A DNA stretch of 64,000 nt from Plasticicumulans lactativorans. Lineage in GTDB: Bacteria > Pseudomonadota > Gammaproteobacteria > Competibacterales > Competibacteraceae. The DNA is taken from assembly GCF_004341245.1 (NCBI RefSeq), contig NZ_SLWY01000009.1, positions 62,001 through 126,000 of the forward strand. Reading direction: 5' to 3'. This document shows, piece after piece, positions 34,751 through 44,056 of this stretch; the stretch's first letter is position 1; each line of letters begins with the position of its first letter. The notes below the pieces were generated by a model, which was not told the DNA's origin, made no database searches, and was given only the letters and a program-made list of their open reading frames with translations. Position numbers and translations under genes: made by a program.

Positions 34751-34996
34751 ATGGGCTTCGGAAGTATCTGGCACTGGCTGATCGTTCTGCTGATCGTGCT
34801 GCTCGTCTTCGGCGCCAAGCGCCTGCGCAACGTCGGCTCCGACCTGGGCGCCGCGGTGAAGGGCTTCCGCGACGCGATGAAGGAAGGAGAAGGCACCACA
34901 GAGGAGACCGGCGGCGAACGCAAGCTCGCCCAGTCGGAGCAGGGACGCGTGATCGAGGGCGAGGCCAGTCGCGACAGCGAAAAGCCGCGCACCTGA
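34751..34996 (+). CDS. tatA: TatA, twin-arginine translocase pore subunit
   Basis: The 81-residue product has the short N-terminal membrane helix [16 protein letters not shown], the hinge [12 protein letters not shown] and the amphipathic helix [14 protein letters not shown], then a charged tail. The ATG at 34751 (MGFGSIWHW) is preferred because it gives the usual TatA N-terminus and an AGGGTG Shine-Dalgarno at correct spacing; GTG at 34742 and ATG at 34745 are alternatives. Location after hisE is standard for betaproteobacteria. Confidence 0.95.
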   Translation: MGFGSIWHWLIVLLIVLLVFGAKRLRNVGSDLGAAVKGFRDAMKEGEGTTEETGGERKLAQSEQGRVIEGEASRDSEKPRT

Positions 34997-35015
34997 CACC
35001 TGGCGGCTGCCGCAG

Positions 35016-35447
35016 ATGTTCGAGATCGGTTTCTGGGAGCTGGTGCTGATCGCCCTGGTCGCGCTGATCGTGATCGGGCCGGAGCGCCTGCCCGAGGTGG
35101 CGCGCACCGCGGGGCGCTGGATCGCGCGCGCGCGCAGCATCGTGTCGAACGTGCGCGCCGAGGTCGAGCGCGAATTCAAGGTCGACGAACTCAAGCGCTC
35201 GCTGATCCACGAGGAGACCGCCGACCAGTTCAGGCGCCTGCACGACCAGATCCGCGGTCTCGAAACCGAACTGCGCAACGTCGCGCAGCCGCCCGCCGCG
35301 GCCGAAACCCCGCCCGTCGCCGAGCCCGACGCGCGCATGCCGGCACCCGCGCCGGCCGAGGCGCCGCCCGTGGTGCCACCTGCGGCGCCGGTGACGCCGG
35401 CGCCCGTTGCGGCGGCGGCACCGGCGGAGTCGTCGAAACAGACCTGA
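35016..35447 (+). CDS. tatB: TatB, twin-arginine translocase receptor subunit
   Basis: The 143-residue product starts MFEIGFWELVLIALVALIVIGPERLPEVART, with the characteristic N-terminal helix and GPERLP hinge, then a charged amphipathic region. The last ~55 residues are an Ala/Pro-rich low-complexity tail, as is common in betaproteobacterial TatB. TatB and TatC together bind folded RR-signal precursors. It starts 19 bases after tatA. Confidence 0.96.
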   Translation: MFEIGFWELVLIALVALIVIGPERLPEVARTAGRWIARARSIVSNVRAEVEREFKVDELKRSLIHEETADQFRRLHDQIRGLETELRNVAQPPAAAETPPVAEPDARMPAPAPAEAPPVVPPAAPVTPAPVAAAAPAESSKQT

Positions 35448-35454
35448 GCACGCC

Positions 35455-36204
35455 GTGAACGACGTCGAACAACCCTTGCTGAGCCACCTGATCGAGCTGC
35501 GCGATCGCCTGCTGCGGGCCTGCGCCGGCGTGTTCGTGGTGCTGCTGTGCCTGCTGCCGTTCGCCAACCAGATCTACAGCCGCTTCGCCCAGCCGCTGCT
35601 CGTGCACATGCCGGCTTCGACCAGCATGATCGCGATCGACGTCATCTCGCCGTTCCTGACGCCGCTCAAGCTCTGCCTGGTGCTGGCGATCTTCATCGCG
35701 ATGCCGTGGGTGCTCTACCAAGCGTGGGCGTTCGTGGCGCCCGGCCTGTACCAGCGCGAGAAGGCCCTGGCGCTGCCGCTGCTCGCCGCGAGCTCGGCGT
35801 TGTTCTACCTCGGCATGGCGTTCGCCTACTACGTGATCCTGCCGGTGTTCTTTGCCTTCCTCACGCAGACCGCGCCGCAGGGCGTGGCGGTGATGACCGA
35901 CATCAACCACTACCTCGACTTCGTGCTGACGATCTTCTTCGCCTTCGGTGTCTGCTTCGAGGTGCCGGTGGCGACCGTGCTGATGGTGCTGATCGGTGTC
36001 ACCACCCCCGATGCGCTGGCGCGCAAGCGACCTTACGTCATCGTCGGCGCCTTCGTCGTCGGTGCGGTGCTGACCCCCCCCGACGTCATCTCGCAGACCC
36101 TGCTCGCGGTGCCGATGTGGCTGCTGTTCGAGCTCGGCATCGTCTGTGCGCGCCTGCTGGCGCGGCGCGCGCAGGCGCGCGAACCCGAGAGCGAAACGCA
36201 CTGA
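35455..36204 (+). CDS. tatC: TatC, twin-arginine translocase core subunit
   Basis: Six-span inner-membrane protein that binds the twin-arginine signal. The 249-residue product starts with GTG at 35455 (VNDVEQPLLSHLIELRDRLL), 7 bases after tatB. It shows the conserved LIELRDRL, the MPWVLYQAWAFVAPGLYQREK segment with the functional Phe/Pro, and FAFGVCFEVPVA. A strong terminator follows at 36236. Confidence 0.97.
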   Translation: MNDVEQPLLSHLIELRDRLLRACAGVFVVLLCLLPFANQIYSRFAQPLLVHMPASTSMIAIDVISPFLTPLKLCLVLAIFIAMPWVLYQAWAFVAPGLYQREKALALPLLAASSALFYLGMAFAYYVILPVFFAFLTQTAPQGVAVMTDINHYLDFVLTIFFAFGVCFEVPVATVLMVLIGVTTPDALARKRPYVIVGAFVVGAVLTPPDVISQTLLAVPMWLLFELGIVCARLLARRAQAREPESETH

Positions 36205-36235
36205 GGACGACGCGGGCGCTGCGTCCATAAACGCA

Positions 36236-36262
36236 AACGGCGGGATGCCCTCCCGCCGTTTT
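36236..36262 (+). terminator. Rho-independent terminator after tatC
   Basis: A 10-bp stem AACGGCGGGA/TCCCGCCGTT with a 5-base loop, followed by TTCCGTTTT. It lies 31 bases after the tatC stop and ends the his-tat transcript. The A-rich 5' flank (AAACGCA) gives some capacity to work in the other direction for the convergent small gene at 36324. Confidence 0.9.
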
Positions 36263-36323
36263 CCGTTTTCGGCCTTCGCCCGGACGAAGACCGCCCCTTC
36301 CCCGCGTACGTTCCGCCCCTGCG

Positions 36324-36608
36324 TCAGGCGACCCGGCGCTCGAGGGCTGCGGCGCCCTGCCCGCGGCCGGCCGGCGGTGTTCCGCCGGCGGGTGCGCAGT
36401 CGGTGTCTCCGGCCGACGCGTCGTCCTCCATGCGCTGCGGTCCGACGGCGCCGGCGACGAAGGCCTTGCCTTCGAAGTAGCGCAGCAGCGGGCACTTCTG
36501 GCCGACGGCGCAATGGTGTTCCTTGGCGCATTCGACCTGCGTGCAGTCCAGCAGCACGTATTCGTTGCAGACCGGACAGCGTTCAAACGGGGAGTCGAAG
36601 GTGATCAT
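36324..36608 (-). CDS. Small cysteine-rich zinc-ribbon-like protein
   Basis: A 94-residue protein starting MITFDSPFERCPVCNEYVLL. Six cysteines and two histidines cluster in the first 40 residues (CPVC, DC, EC, HHC, QKC), as in a metal-binding ribbon. The rest is a low-complexity Ala/Gly tail. I do not recognise a named family; similar small Cys-rich proteins with CPVC motifs occur in related bacteria. A candidate FNR-type box lies 93-106 bases upstream of the ATG. It is convergent with tatC. Confidence 0.72.
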   Translation of the reverse strand: MITFDSPFERCPVCNEYVLLDCTQVECAKEHHCAVGQKCPLLRYFEGKAFVAGAVGPQRMEDDASAGDTDCAPAGGTPPAGRGQGAAALERRVA

Positions 36609-36700
36609 GGCCGCTCTCCTCAATGCTCGGTGATCAAAGGGTTTGCCGTTCCTCTGACGGCCTCTGTGTAACTTTGTGCCACGATTCGGGAAGGTTTTCA

Positions 36701-36714
36701 TTGACCGGCGTCAT
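36701..36714. promoter_or_regulatory. FNR-type box upstream of the Cys-rich protein gene
   Basis: TTGACCGGCGTCAT has the same half-sites (TTGAC...GTCAT) as the box before ccoN at 30110-30123. It sits in the 128-base gap before the gene starting at 36608. No well-placed -10 hexamer follows at class II spacing on the minus strand, so its use is uncertain. Confidence 0.4.
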
Positions 36715-36736
36715 GTCCGGCCGGGCCCGCGCGCGT

Positions 36737-37204
36737 TCAGCGCTGGCCGGCGGCGTGCAGGTCGGCGGGGGTGAAGCGCAGCGTCGTGCCCAGCGGCGCG
36801 AGCGGCCGCAGCAGTTCGGCGTCCTCGAAGGCGGTGATGGTCACGCGGTAGTCGGCGTCGGCGCTGAGGCGGGCCTGCGGGCAGGCGAAGCTCTGCCGGC
36901 TCTGCGGCGCCAGTTCACGCACCTGCAGGCAGTCGTGCTCGCCGCCCGGGGTCTGGAAGCGTACCGACAGCCACAGCGTGCGCGTCGCCGCGCTCGCCAG
37001 GGTCAGGCCGATCTCGGCGCGACCGCTGCGGGCGGCGAGCAGGCCGGCGTGCTCGATCTGCACCGGGCTCGCGGCCGCGGCCGGCGTCGGCGTGCCCCAG
37101 CCCCAGGGCAGCCACGAGCAGCCGCCCAGGCTCAGGGCCAGCGCGAGGCCGGCGGCCCGCGGTGGGCGTCGCGCGCCGCGCGGGCGCTGGAAGGGGTGCT
37201 GCAT
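36737..37204 (-). CDS. Predicted lipoprotein of unknown function
   Basis: A 155-residue product with a signal peptide and a lipobox (ALSLGGC, Cys near residue 29), then a beta-rich domain: [45 protein letters not shown] and YRVTITAFEDAELL. Only two Cys are present after the lipobox and could form a disulfide. I do not recognise a family. It ends 128 bases upstream of the small Cys-rich gene on the same strand and follows paaK in the same direction. Confidence 0.7.
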   Translation of the reverse strand: MQHPFQRPRGARRPPRAAGLALALSLGGCSWLPWGWGTPTPAAAASPVQIEHAGLLAARSGRAEIGLTLASAATRTLWLSVRFQTPGGEHDCLQVRELAPQSRQSFACPQARLSADADYRVTITAFEDAELLRPLAPLGTTLRFTPADLHAAGQR

Positions 37205-37282
37205 CGCGGCCTCCTCGGTGGGCGAGCGCGCACTATAGCGCGCGGCACCCGGCGTGCTGCCGGGTGCCGGCCGCCGACGGCC

Positions 37283-38608
37283 TTACAGCTTCGGGCGACG
37301 GTCGATGACGCGCTTGGCCTTGCCGACCGAGCGCTCCAGCGTGCCGACGTCGACGATGTGGATGCGCGTCGAGATGCCGATGTACGACTTGATGTGCCCG
37401 GCCAGCACCTTCTTGAGCTGCTCGGCCTCGCGGTCGGTGAGGTGCGCGACCAGTTCCTGGCGCGGCTCGACCAGCACGTCGAGGCGGTCGAGGTTGCCGT
37501 CGCGGCTGACCTCCAGCTGGTAGTGCGGCGACAGCTGCGGCACCTTGAGGATCTGCTCCTCGATCTGCGTCGGGAACACGTTCACGCCGCGGATGATCAG
37601 CATGTCGTCGGAGCGGCCGGTGATCTTGTCCATGCGCCGCATCGGCCGCGCGGTGCCCGGCAGCAGGCGGGTGAGGTCGCGCGTGCGGTAGCGGATCACC
37701 GGCAGCGCCTCCTTGCTGAGCGAGGTGAACACCAGCTCGCCGTACTCGCCGTCGGGCAGCACCTCGCCGGTCTCGGGGTTGATGATCTCCGGCAGGAAGT
37801 GGTCCTCCCAGATGTGCGGGCCGTCCTTGTACTCGATGCACTCGCTGGCCACGCCCGGCCCCATCACCTCCGACAGCCCGTAGATGTCGACCGCGTCGAT
37901 GCCGAAGCGGGTCTCGATGGTCTCGCGCATCGCCCCGGTCCACGGCTCGGCGCCGAAGATGCCCAGGCGCAGCGAGGTTTCGCGCGGATCGATGTCCTGG
38001 CGCTCGAACTCGTCGGCGATGGTCAGCATGTACGACGGCGTGACCATGATGATGTCGGGCTTGAAGTCCTGGATCAGCTGCACCTGCTTCTCGGTCTGCC
38101 CGCCGGACATCGGGATCACCGTGCAGCCGAGGCGCTCGGCGCCGTAGTGCGCGCCGAGGCCGCCGGTGAACAGGCCGTAGCCGTAGGCGATGTGCACCTT
38201 GTCGCGGCGCGAGCCACCGGCGGCGCGGATCGAGCGCGCGACCAGGTCGGCCCAGTGATTGATGTCGTTCTGCGTGTAGCCGACCACCGTGGGCTTGCCG
38301 GTGGTGCCGCTCGACGCGTGCACGCGCACCACCTGCTCCATCGGCACCGCGAACATGCCGAAGGGGTAGGTTTCGCGCAGGTCGGACTTGGTGGTGAACG
38401 GGAACCGGCTCAGGTCGGCGAGCGACTTCAGGTCGTCCGGGTGCACCCCGGCGGCCTGGCACTTGGCGCGGTAGTGCGGCACGTTGTCGTAGGTGTGGCG
38501 CACCGACCACTTCAGGCGTTCGAGCTGCGTGGCGCGCAGCTCGTCGATGCTCGCGCGCTCCAGCGGGTCGAGTTCTTCGCGGCGGGGGGCGGTGTTGTAC
38601 TTGCTCAT
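37283..38608 (-). CDS. paaK: Phenylacetate-CoA ligase
   Basis: AMP-forming ligase that activates phenylacetate to phenylacetyl-CoA, the first step of the paa pathway. The 441-residue product has the ATP-binding motif VHASSGTTGKPTVVGYT, the adenylation-domain segments AYGYGLFTGGLGAHYGAE and DIYGLSEVMGPGVASEC, and the C-terminal Lys-containing RSVGKAKRVIDRRP. The ATG at 38608 (MSKYNTAPRREELDPLE) is chosen as the family N-terminus. It is the last paa gene of the leftward operon, 125 bases after paaJ. Confidence 0.96.
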   Translation of the reverse strand: MSKYNTAPRREELDPLERASIDELRATQLERLKWSVRHTYDNVPHYRAKCQAAGVHPDDLKSLADLSRFPFTTKSDLRETYPFGMFAVPMEQVVRVHASSGTTGKPTVVGYTQNDINHWADLVARSIRAAGGSRRDKVHIAYGYGLFTGGLGAHYGAERLGCTVIPMSGGQTEKQVQLIQDFKPDIIMVTPSYMLTIADEFERQDIDPRETSLRLGIFGAEPWTGAMRETIETRFGIDAVDIYGLSEVMGPGVASECIEYKDGPHIWEDHFLPEIINPETGEVLPDGEYGELVFTSLSKEALPVIRYRTRDLTRLLPGTARPMRRMDKITGRSDDMLIIRGVNVFPTQIEEQILKVPQLSPHYQLEVSRDGNLDRLDVLVEPRQELVAHLTDREAEQLKKVLAGHIKSYIGISTRIHIVDVGTLERSVGKAKRVIDRRPKL

Positions 38609-38733
38609 CGGGCTCTCTCCTCCAGGGTCAGGCGGGGTGCCCGCGGCCGCGGTGGCGGCCGGGGCGTATCGGTCGGGGGCGTCTCGGCGCCCGCTGGGTT
38701 TGCGTGCGGCAGCCCGCCGCGCGCCTCGGGTGC

Positions 38734-39939
38734 TCAGACGCGCTCGATCACCAGCGCGATGCCCTGGCCGACGCCGATGCACATCGTGCACAGCGCATAG
38801 CGGCCGCCGCGGCGGTGCAGCTCGTACATCGCCGTGGTCACCAGGCGCGCGCCGCTCATGCCGAGCGGGTGGCCCATCGCGATGGCGCCGCCGTTCGGGT
38901 TGACGTGCGCGGCGTCGTCCGCCAGGCCGAGGTCGCGGGTGACGGCGAGCGCCTGCGCGGCGAAGGCCTCGTTGAGCTCGATCACGTCCATCTGCGCGAG
39001 CGTCAGGCCGGTCAGCGCCAGCACCTTGCGCGTCGCCGGCGCCGGGCCGAAGCCCATGATCCGCGGCGCCAGGCCGGCGGTGGCCATGCCCACCACGCGC
39101 GCGCGCGGGGTCAGGCCGTGGCGTGCGGCGGCGGCCTCGCTCGCCAGCAGCAGCGCGCAGGCGCCGTCGTTGACGCCCGAGGCGTTGCCGGCGGTGACGG
39201 TCTTGTCGGGGCCGTTGACGCCCTTGAGCTTGGCCAGCATCTCCGGCGTGGTGTCGGGGCGCGGGTGCTCGTCGGTGGTGAAGCGCCGCGGCGCGCCCTT
39301 CTTCTGCGCGATCTCGACCGTCACCAGCTCGTCGGCGAAGCGCCCGGCGGTGTGGGCCGCGGCCCAGCGCTGCTGGCTGCGCAGCGCGAAGGCGTCCTGG
39401 TCGGCGCGGGCGATGCCGAACTGTTCGGCGACGTTGTCGGCGGTCTGCGGCATCGAGTCGACGCCGTACTGTGCTTTCATCAGCGGGTTGACGAAGCGCC
39501 AGCCGATCGTGGTGTCGAAGACCTCGGCCTTGCGCGAGAAGGCGCTGTCGGCCTTGCCCATCACGAAGGGCGCGCGGCTCATGCTCTCGACGCCGCCGGC
39601 GAGCATCAGCTCGGCCTCGCCGGCCTTGATCGTGCGCGCGGCCAGGCCGACGGCATCCATGCCCGAACCGCACAGGCGGTTGACGGTGGTGCCGGGCACC
39701 TCGACCGGCAGCCCGGCGAGCAGCGCGCTCATGCGCGCGACGTTGCGGTTGTCGTCGCCGGCCTGGTTGGCGCAGCCGTAGATGACGTCGGCCACCGCGG
39801 CCCAGTCGACGCGGGGGTTGCGCGCCATCAGCGCGCGCAGCGGCACGGCGCCGAGGTCGTCGGCGCGCACCGTGGCGAGCGCGCCGGCGTAGCGGCCGAT
39901 CGGGGTGCGCACGGCGTCACAGAGATAGGCGTGGGTCAT
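38734..39939 (-). CDS. paaJ: PaaJ, 3-oxoadipyl-CoA/3-oxo-5,6-dehydrosuberyl-CoA thiolase
   Basis: Thiolase that cleaves the last intermediates of the pathway to acetyl-CoA and succinyl-CoA. The 401-residue product has the nucleophile Cys in TTVNRLCGSGMDAVG, the His in NPNGGAIAMGHPLGMSGAR and the second Cys in LCTMCIGVGQGIA. This thiolase class also acts in the beta-ketoadipate pathway (PcaF); the paa neighbours favour PaaJ. Its ATG overlaps the paaI stop by 4 bases. Confidence 0.95.
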   Translation of the reverse strand: MTHAYLCDAVRTPIGRYAGALATVRADDLGAVPLRALMARNPRVDWAAVADVIYGCANQAGDDNRNVARMSALLAGLPVEVPGTTVNRLCGSGMDAVGLAARTIKAGEAELMLAGGVESMSRAPFVMGKADSAFSRKAEVFDTTIGWRFVNPLMKAQYGVDSMPQTADNVAEQFGIARADQDAFALRSQQRWAAAHTAGRFADELVTVEIAQKKGAPRRFTTDEHPRPDTTPEMLAKLKGVNGPDKTVTAGNASGVNDGACALLLASEAAAARHGLTPRARVVGMATAGLAPRIMGFGPAPATRKVLALTGLTLAQMDVIELNEAFAAQALAVTRDLGLADDAAHVNPNGGAIAMGHPLGMSGARLVTTAMYELHRRGGRYALCTMCIGVGQGIALVIERV

Positions 39940-40397
39940 GATTCGATTTCCTGGCCGGGCAGCACTTCGCCCTTGATGCGGTAGGAGTTGCCGCGGAACA
40001 GCGCGATCAGCGTGCCGTCCTGGTTGCTGACGGCGACGTCGTAGACACCGGTGCGCCCGGCGAGCACGCGCTCCTCGGCGGCCGCCGTCAGCGTGTCGCC
40101 GAGCCGCCCGGGGGCGGCGAAGTCGATCGTGCAGCCCGAGGCCACGGTGGCCTGGTTGCGGCCGTTGCAGGCGTAGGCGAAGGCGGTGTCGGCGAGCGTG
40201 AAGATCATCCCGCCGTGGCAGATGTCGTGGCCGTTCACCATGTCCTTGCGCACCGGCATGGTCATCCGCGCGTAGCCGGGGCGGACCTCGGCGAGGCGGA
40301 TCTCGTGCGCCTGCGCGCACCAGTCGCGTGCGTGCATGGCTTCGGCGCAGGCCTCGGCGAGGCGCTGGGCGTCGCTGACGGGGCGTGGATCAGTCAT
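39936..40397 (-). CDS. paaI: PaaI hydroxyphenylacetyl-CoA thioesterase
   Basis: Hotdog-fold thioesterase that rescues CoA from stalled hydroxyphenylacetyl-CoA. The 153-residue product has the signature GHDICHGGMIFTLADTAFAYACN, with the catalytic Asp region, and GRTGVYDVAVSNQDG. The ATG at 40397 is chosen because a GGAGG site sits just upstream, although the gene then overlaps the end of paaH by 8 bases; the stop overlaps the paaJ start by 4 bases. Confidence 0.95.
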   Translation of the reverse strand: MTDPRPVSDAQRLAEACAEAMHARDWCAQAHEIRLAEVRPGYARMTMPVRKDMVNGHDICHGGMIFTLADTAFAYACNGRNQATVASGCTIDFAAPGRLGDTLTAAAEERVLAGRTGVYDVAVSNQDGTLIALFRGNSYRIKGEVLPGQEIES

Positions 40398-41907
40398 GGA
40401 ACCTCCGCTTGGCATAGACGTGGCGCCGCAGCAGCGGCGAGGCGCGGTAGCGGTCCTCGCCGTAGCTCGCGGCCAAGTTGTCGAGCACGGTGAGCACCTC
40501 GGGCAGGCCGATCGCGTCGGCCCAGGCGAGCGGTCCGCGCGGATAGTTCACGCCGCCCTGCATCGCCACATCGACCGCCGCCGCCGAGCACACGCCCTGG
40601 TTGACGGCGTCGGCGCCCTCGTTGGCGAGCATCGCGACGGTGCGCATCACCGCCAGGCCGGGCACGTCGGTGAGGCGCGAGGTGGCGATGCCGGCGGCGC
40701 GCAGCAGCCCGGCGGCGAGCAGGATCGCCCCCGGCGCGGCCTGCTCGGCGGCGGCGAGCGCAAGCCGCGGCGTGCTGGCGAAGTCGAGCGCGAGGTCGAA
40801 CAGCACCAGCTCGCCGAGGTCATCGGCCCAGGCGCGCTCGGTGGCGCTGCGCCCGTCGGTGAGGGCGAGGGTGACGCCGTCGGCGACGATGAGCCCGCTG
40901 CCCTCGCCATGGGTGACGACGACGCCGCCGGCGCGCAGGCGCTCGATGAGCGGCTCGGCGACGCCGAGCGGCCCGGCGATGTGCACCGCCTGCGGCGCCG
41001 GCCCGGGGGCGAGCGTGGCCGGCGTGTGCGCCGGGGCGCCCTCGGCGTAGTCGTAGAAGCCGCGCCCGCTCTTGCGCCCGAGGTAGCCGGCGGCGACCAG
41101 CTCCTGCTGGATCAGGCTCGGGGTGAAGCGCGGGTCGTTGAAGTAGGCCGCGAACACCGAGCTCGTCACCGCGAAGTTGACGTCGTGGCCGATCAGGTCC
41201 ATCAGCTCGAACGGCCCCATGCGGAAGCCCCCGGCCTCGCGCAGCAGCGCGTCGAGCGTGGCGACGTCGGCCGCGCCCTCGCCGAGCAGGCGCAGGCCCT
41301 CGGCGTAGTAGGGGCGCGCCACGCGGTTGACGATGAAGCCCGGCGTCGACTTCGCGTGCACCGGCGCCTTGCCCCAGGCCTCGCAGGTGGCGTGGACGCG
41401 CGCCGCCACCTCGGCCGAGGTGGCGAGCCCCGACACCACCTCGACCAGCTTCATCAGCGGCGCCGGATTGAAGAAGTGCATGCCCGCGAGCCGCCCCGGC
41501 CGCCCGAGCTTGGCGGCGATCGCCGTCACCGAGATCGACGAGGTGTTGGTGGCGAGGATGGCGTCGGCGGCGACGAGGGCTTCGAGCCGCGCGAACAGCT
41601 CGCGCTTGACGTCGAGGTTCTCGACGATCGCCTCGATCACCAGCCCGGCCGGCGCGAGTTCCTCGAGCGTGGCGGCCGCGCGCAGGCGCCCGCGGATGTC
41701 GGCGAGCGCGTCGGCGCCGAGGCGGCCCTTGTCGACCAGCTTGCCGAGCGTGCGCAGGATGCCCTGCACCCCGCGCTCGGCGGCACCGGCGGCAGCGTCG
41801 TAGAGCAGCACCGGGTGCCCGGCCTGCGCGGCGACCTGCGCGATGCCCGCGCCCATGGTGCCGGCGCCGATCACGGCGACGGTGGCGGAAGTCGGCAGCG
41901 CCCCCAT
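40390..41907 (-). CDS. paaH: PaaH, 3-hydroxyadipyl-CoA dehydrogenase
   Basis: NAD-dependent dehydrogenase that oxidises 3-hydroxyadipyl-CoA. The 505-residue product has the Rossmann motif VAVIGAGTMGAGIAQVAAQ, the catalytic-region GMHFFNPAPLMKLVEVV, and the two C-terminal 3HCDH helical domains (GFIVNRVARPYYAEGLRLL and [20 protein letters not shown]). The duplicated C-terminal domain and ~500-residue length are typical of PaaH/PaaC rather than short-form HBD. It starts 1 base after paaG. Confidence 0.95.
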   Translation of the reverse strand: MGALPTSATVAVIGAGTMGAGIAQVAAQAGHPVLLYDAAAGAAERGVQGILRTLGKLVDKGRLGADALADIRGRLRAAATLEELAPAGLVIEAIVENLDVKRELFARLEALVAADAILATNTSSISVTAIAAKLGRPGRLAGMHFFNPAPLMKLVEVVSGLATSAEVAARVHATCEAWGKAPVHAKSTPGFIVNRVARPYYAEGLRLLGEGAADVATLDALLREAGGFRMGPFELMDLIGHDVNFAVTSSVFAAYFNDPRFTPSLIQQELVAAGYLGRKSGRGFYDYAEGAPAHTPATLAPGPAPQAVHIAGPLGVAEPLIERLRAGGVVVTHGEGSGLIVADGVTLALTDGRSATERAWADDLGELVLFDLALDFASTPRLALAAAEQAAPGAILLAAGLLRAAGIATSRLTDVPGLAVMRTVAMLANEGADAVNQGVCSAAAVDVAMQGGVNYPRGPLAWADAIGLPEVLTVLDNLAASYGEDRYRASPLLRRHVYAKRRFHD

Positions 41908-41908
41908 C

Positions 41909-42697
41909 TCAGCGCCCCTTGAACTGCGGCGCGCGCTTCTGCATGAACGCCGCCACGCCTTCGCGGTAGTCCTCGGTGCGCCCGGCGATGCGCTGGAAGT
42001 CGCGTTCCAGGTCGAGCTGCTGGTCGAGCGTGTGGGTGGCCGAGGAGACCAGCGCGCGCTTGATCAGCGCGAGTCCGGCGGTCGGCTGGGTGGCGAGGTG
42101 CGCGGCGGCGGCCTGCGCCGTCGGCAGCAGCTCGGCGTCGTCCACGCACTTCCAGATCATCCCCCAGGCCTCGGCCTGCTCGGCGCCGATCTTGTCGCCG
42201 AGCATGGTGAGCGCGGTCGCGCGGGCCGTACCCACCAGCCGCGGCAGGAACCAGGTGCCGCCCGAATCGGGTACCAGGCCGAGCTTGCAGAAGGCCTGGA
42301 TGAAGCTCGCCGAGCGCGCGGCGAAGACGATGTCGCAGGCCAGCGCGAGGTTGGCGCCGGCGCCGGCGGCGACGCCGTTGACCGCGCAGATCACCGGCAG
42401 CTCGAGCGTGCGCAGCGTGCGGATCAGCGGGTTGTAGCCGCGCTCGATCGACAGCCCGAGGTCCGGCATCGCGGCATCGGCGGCGACGTTGCGGTCCGAC
42501 AGGTCCTGGCCGGCGCAGAAGCCGCGCCCGGCGCCGGTGATCAGCAGCGCGCGCGCGCCGCCGCGGACCACCTGCTTCAGGGCGTCGCGGATCTCCTCGT
42601 GCATCTGCGCGTTGAAGCTGTTGAGGCGATCGGGACGGTTCAGGGTCAGCGTCGCGACGGCGTCTTCGAGCGTGAACAGGATGGTTTCGTAGCTCAT
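41909..42697 (-). CDS. paaG: PaaG, ring-1,2-epoxyphenylacetyl-CoA isomerase
   Basis: Crotonase-fold enzyme that isomerises the epoxide to oxepin-CoA. The 262-residue product has AGRGFCAGQDLSDRNV (oxyanion loop), GVAAGAGANLALACDIV and FCKLGLVPDSGGTWFLPRLVG. The Asp in LVPDSGG is the PaaG-type catalytic acid instead of the usual Glu of hydratases, which distinguishes it from paaF. It lies 4 bases after paaF and 1 base before paaH. Confidence 0.94.
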   Translation of the reverse strand: MSYETILFTLEDAVATLTLNRPDRLNSFNAQMHEEIRDALKQVVRGGARALLITGAGRGFCAGQDLSDRNVAADAAMPDLGLSIERGYNPLIRTLRTLELPVICAVNGVAAGAGANLALACDIVFAARSASFIQAFCKLGLVPDSGGTWFLPRLVGTARATALTMLGDKIGAEQAEAWGMIWKCVDDAELLPTAQAAAAHLATQPTAGLALIKRALVSSATHTLDQQLDLERDFQRIAGRTEDYREGVAAFMQKRAPQFKGR

Positions 42698-42701
42698 CGG
42701 C

Positions 42702-43481
<780 letters not shown>

Positions 43482-44056
43482 GCAGCGTCCTCCTCAGGTG
43501 CCTGTCTGCTCTCGTTTTGATACATGAGCAGGCTTTGTAGTGAATCTGTTTGTTATCCATCCGTGGCGTGCCGGCGGTGCCTGCCCGGCGGTTCCGGCGC
43601 TGGCGATCGTGGTGCCGTAGCGGCCTGTCATGCCGCGCTGTCTGGCGCGTGATCACCGCTTTTACGCCCTTGGCGGTAGTCGACGAGCGCCGGCGCCTAC
43701 CTCTGCTTCATCCCTGTTGCCTCGTAAAGAGATACACTGTTGTCGTGTAAGTCTTCACTTTGAGTATCACAAAGTTTGCGGTATCTTGTTGCGCCAAGTC
43801 AATCGTGGTGATTGACAGGCCGGTGTCACCCCGCGTCGTCGCCGTCGACGCAGAGGGGCGAGCGCGCGACTACCTTGGAAACGAGCGTAGTCCCGTGCAG
43901 GAGGGATGGCGTTGCGCCGTTCCGGCATCGGATGAGCAGCGGCCCCGGTGCGCCCGCGTGCGGCCCACAAGGGGTATCGACGACGACACGCGGCCAGCGG
44001 CCGCCGGGGCCGTGGCCCCAGACCAGCAGAGCACCAGCCCAAGGGGAGCAACACCG
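43482..44056. promoter_or_regulatory. Divergent control region of the paa operons
   Basis: 575 bases without a supportable gene between paaF (leftward) and paaN (rightward). Two dyads stand out: GTCAATC-N5-GATTGAC (43798-43816, 7-bp perfect arms) and TACAC-N7-GTGTA (43733-43749). Its central part (43500-43830) is visibly less GC-rich than the flanks, as expected for promoters. Neither dyad is a known PaaR or PaaX consensus that I can confirm, and no regulator gene for this cluster is in the window. Confidence 0.55.

Noticed and set aside
43760-44056. Extended N-terminus of PaaN starting at 43760
   Set aside because: The extra ~99 residues show no similarity to the family. The ATG at 44057 has a good ribosome-binding site and leaves the divergent control region free.
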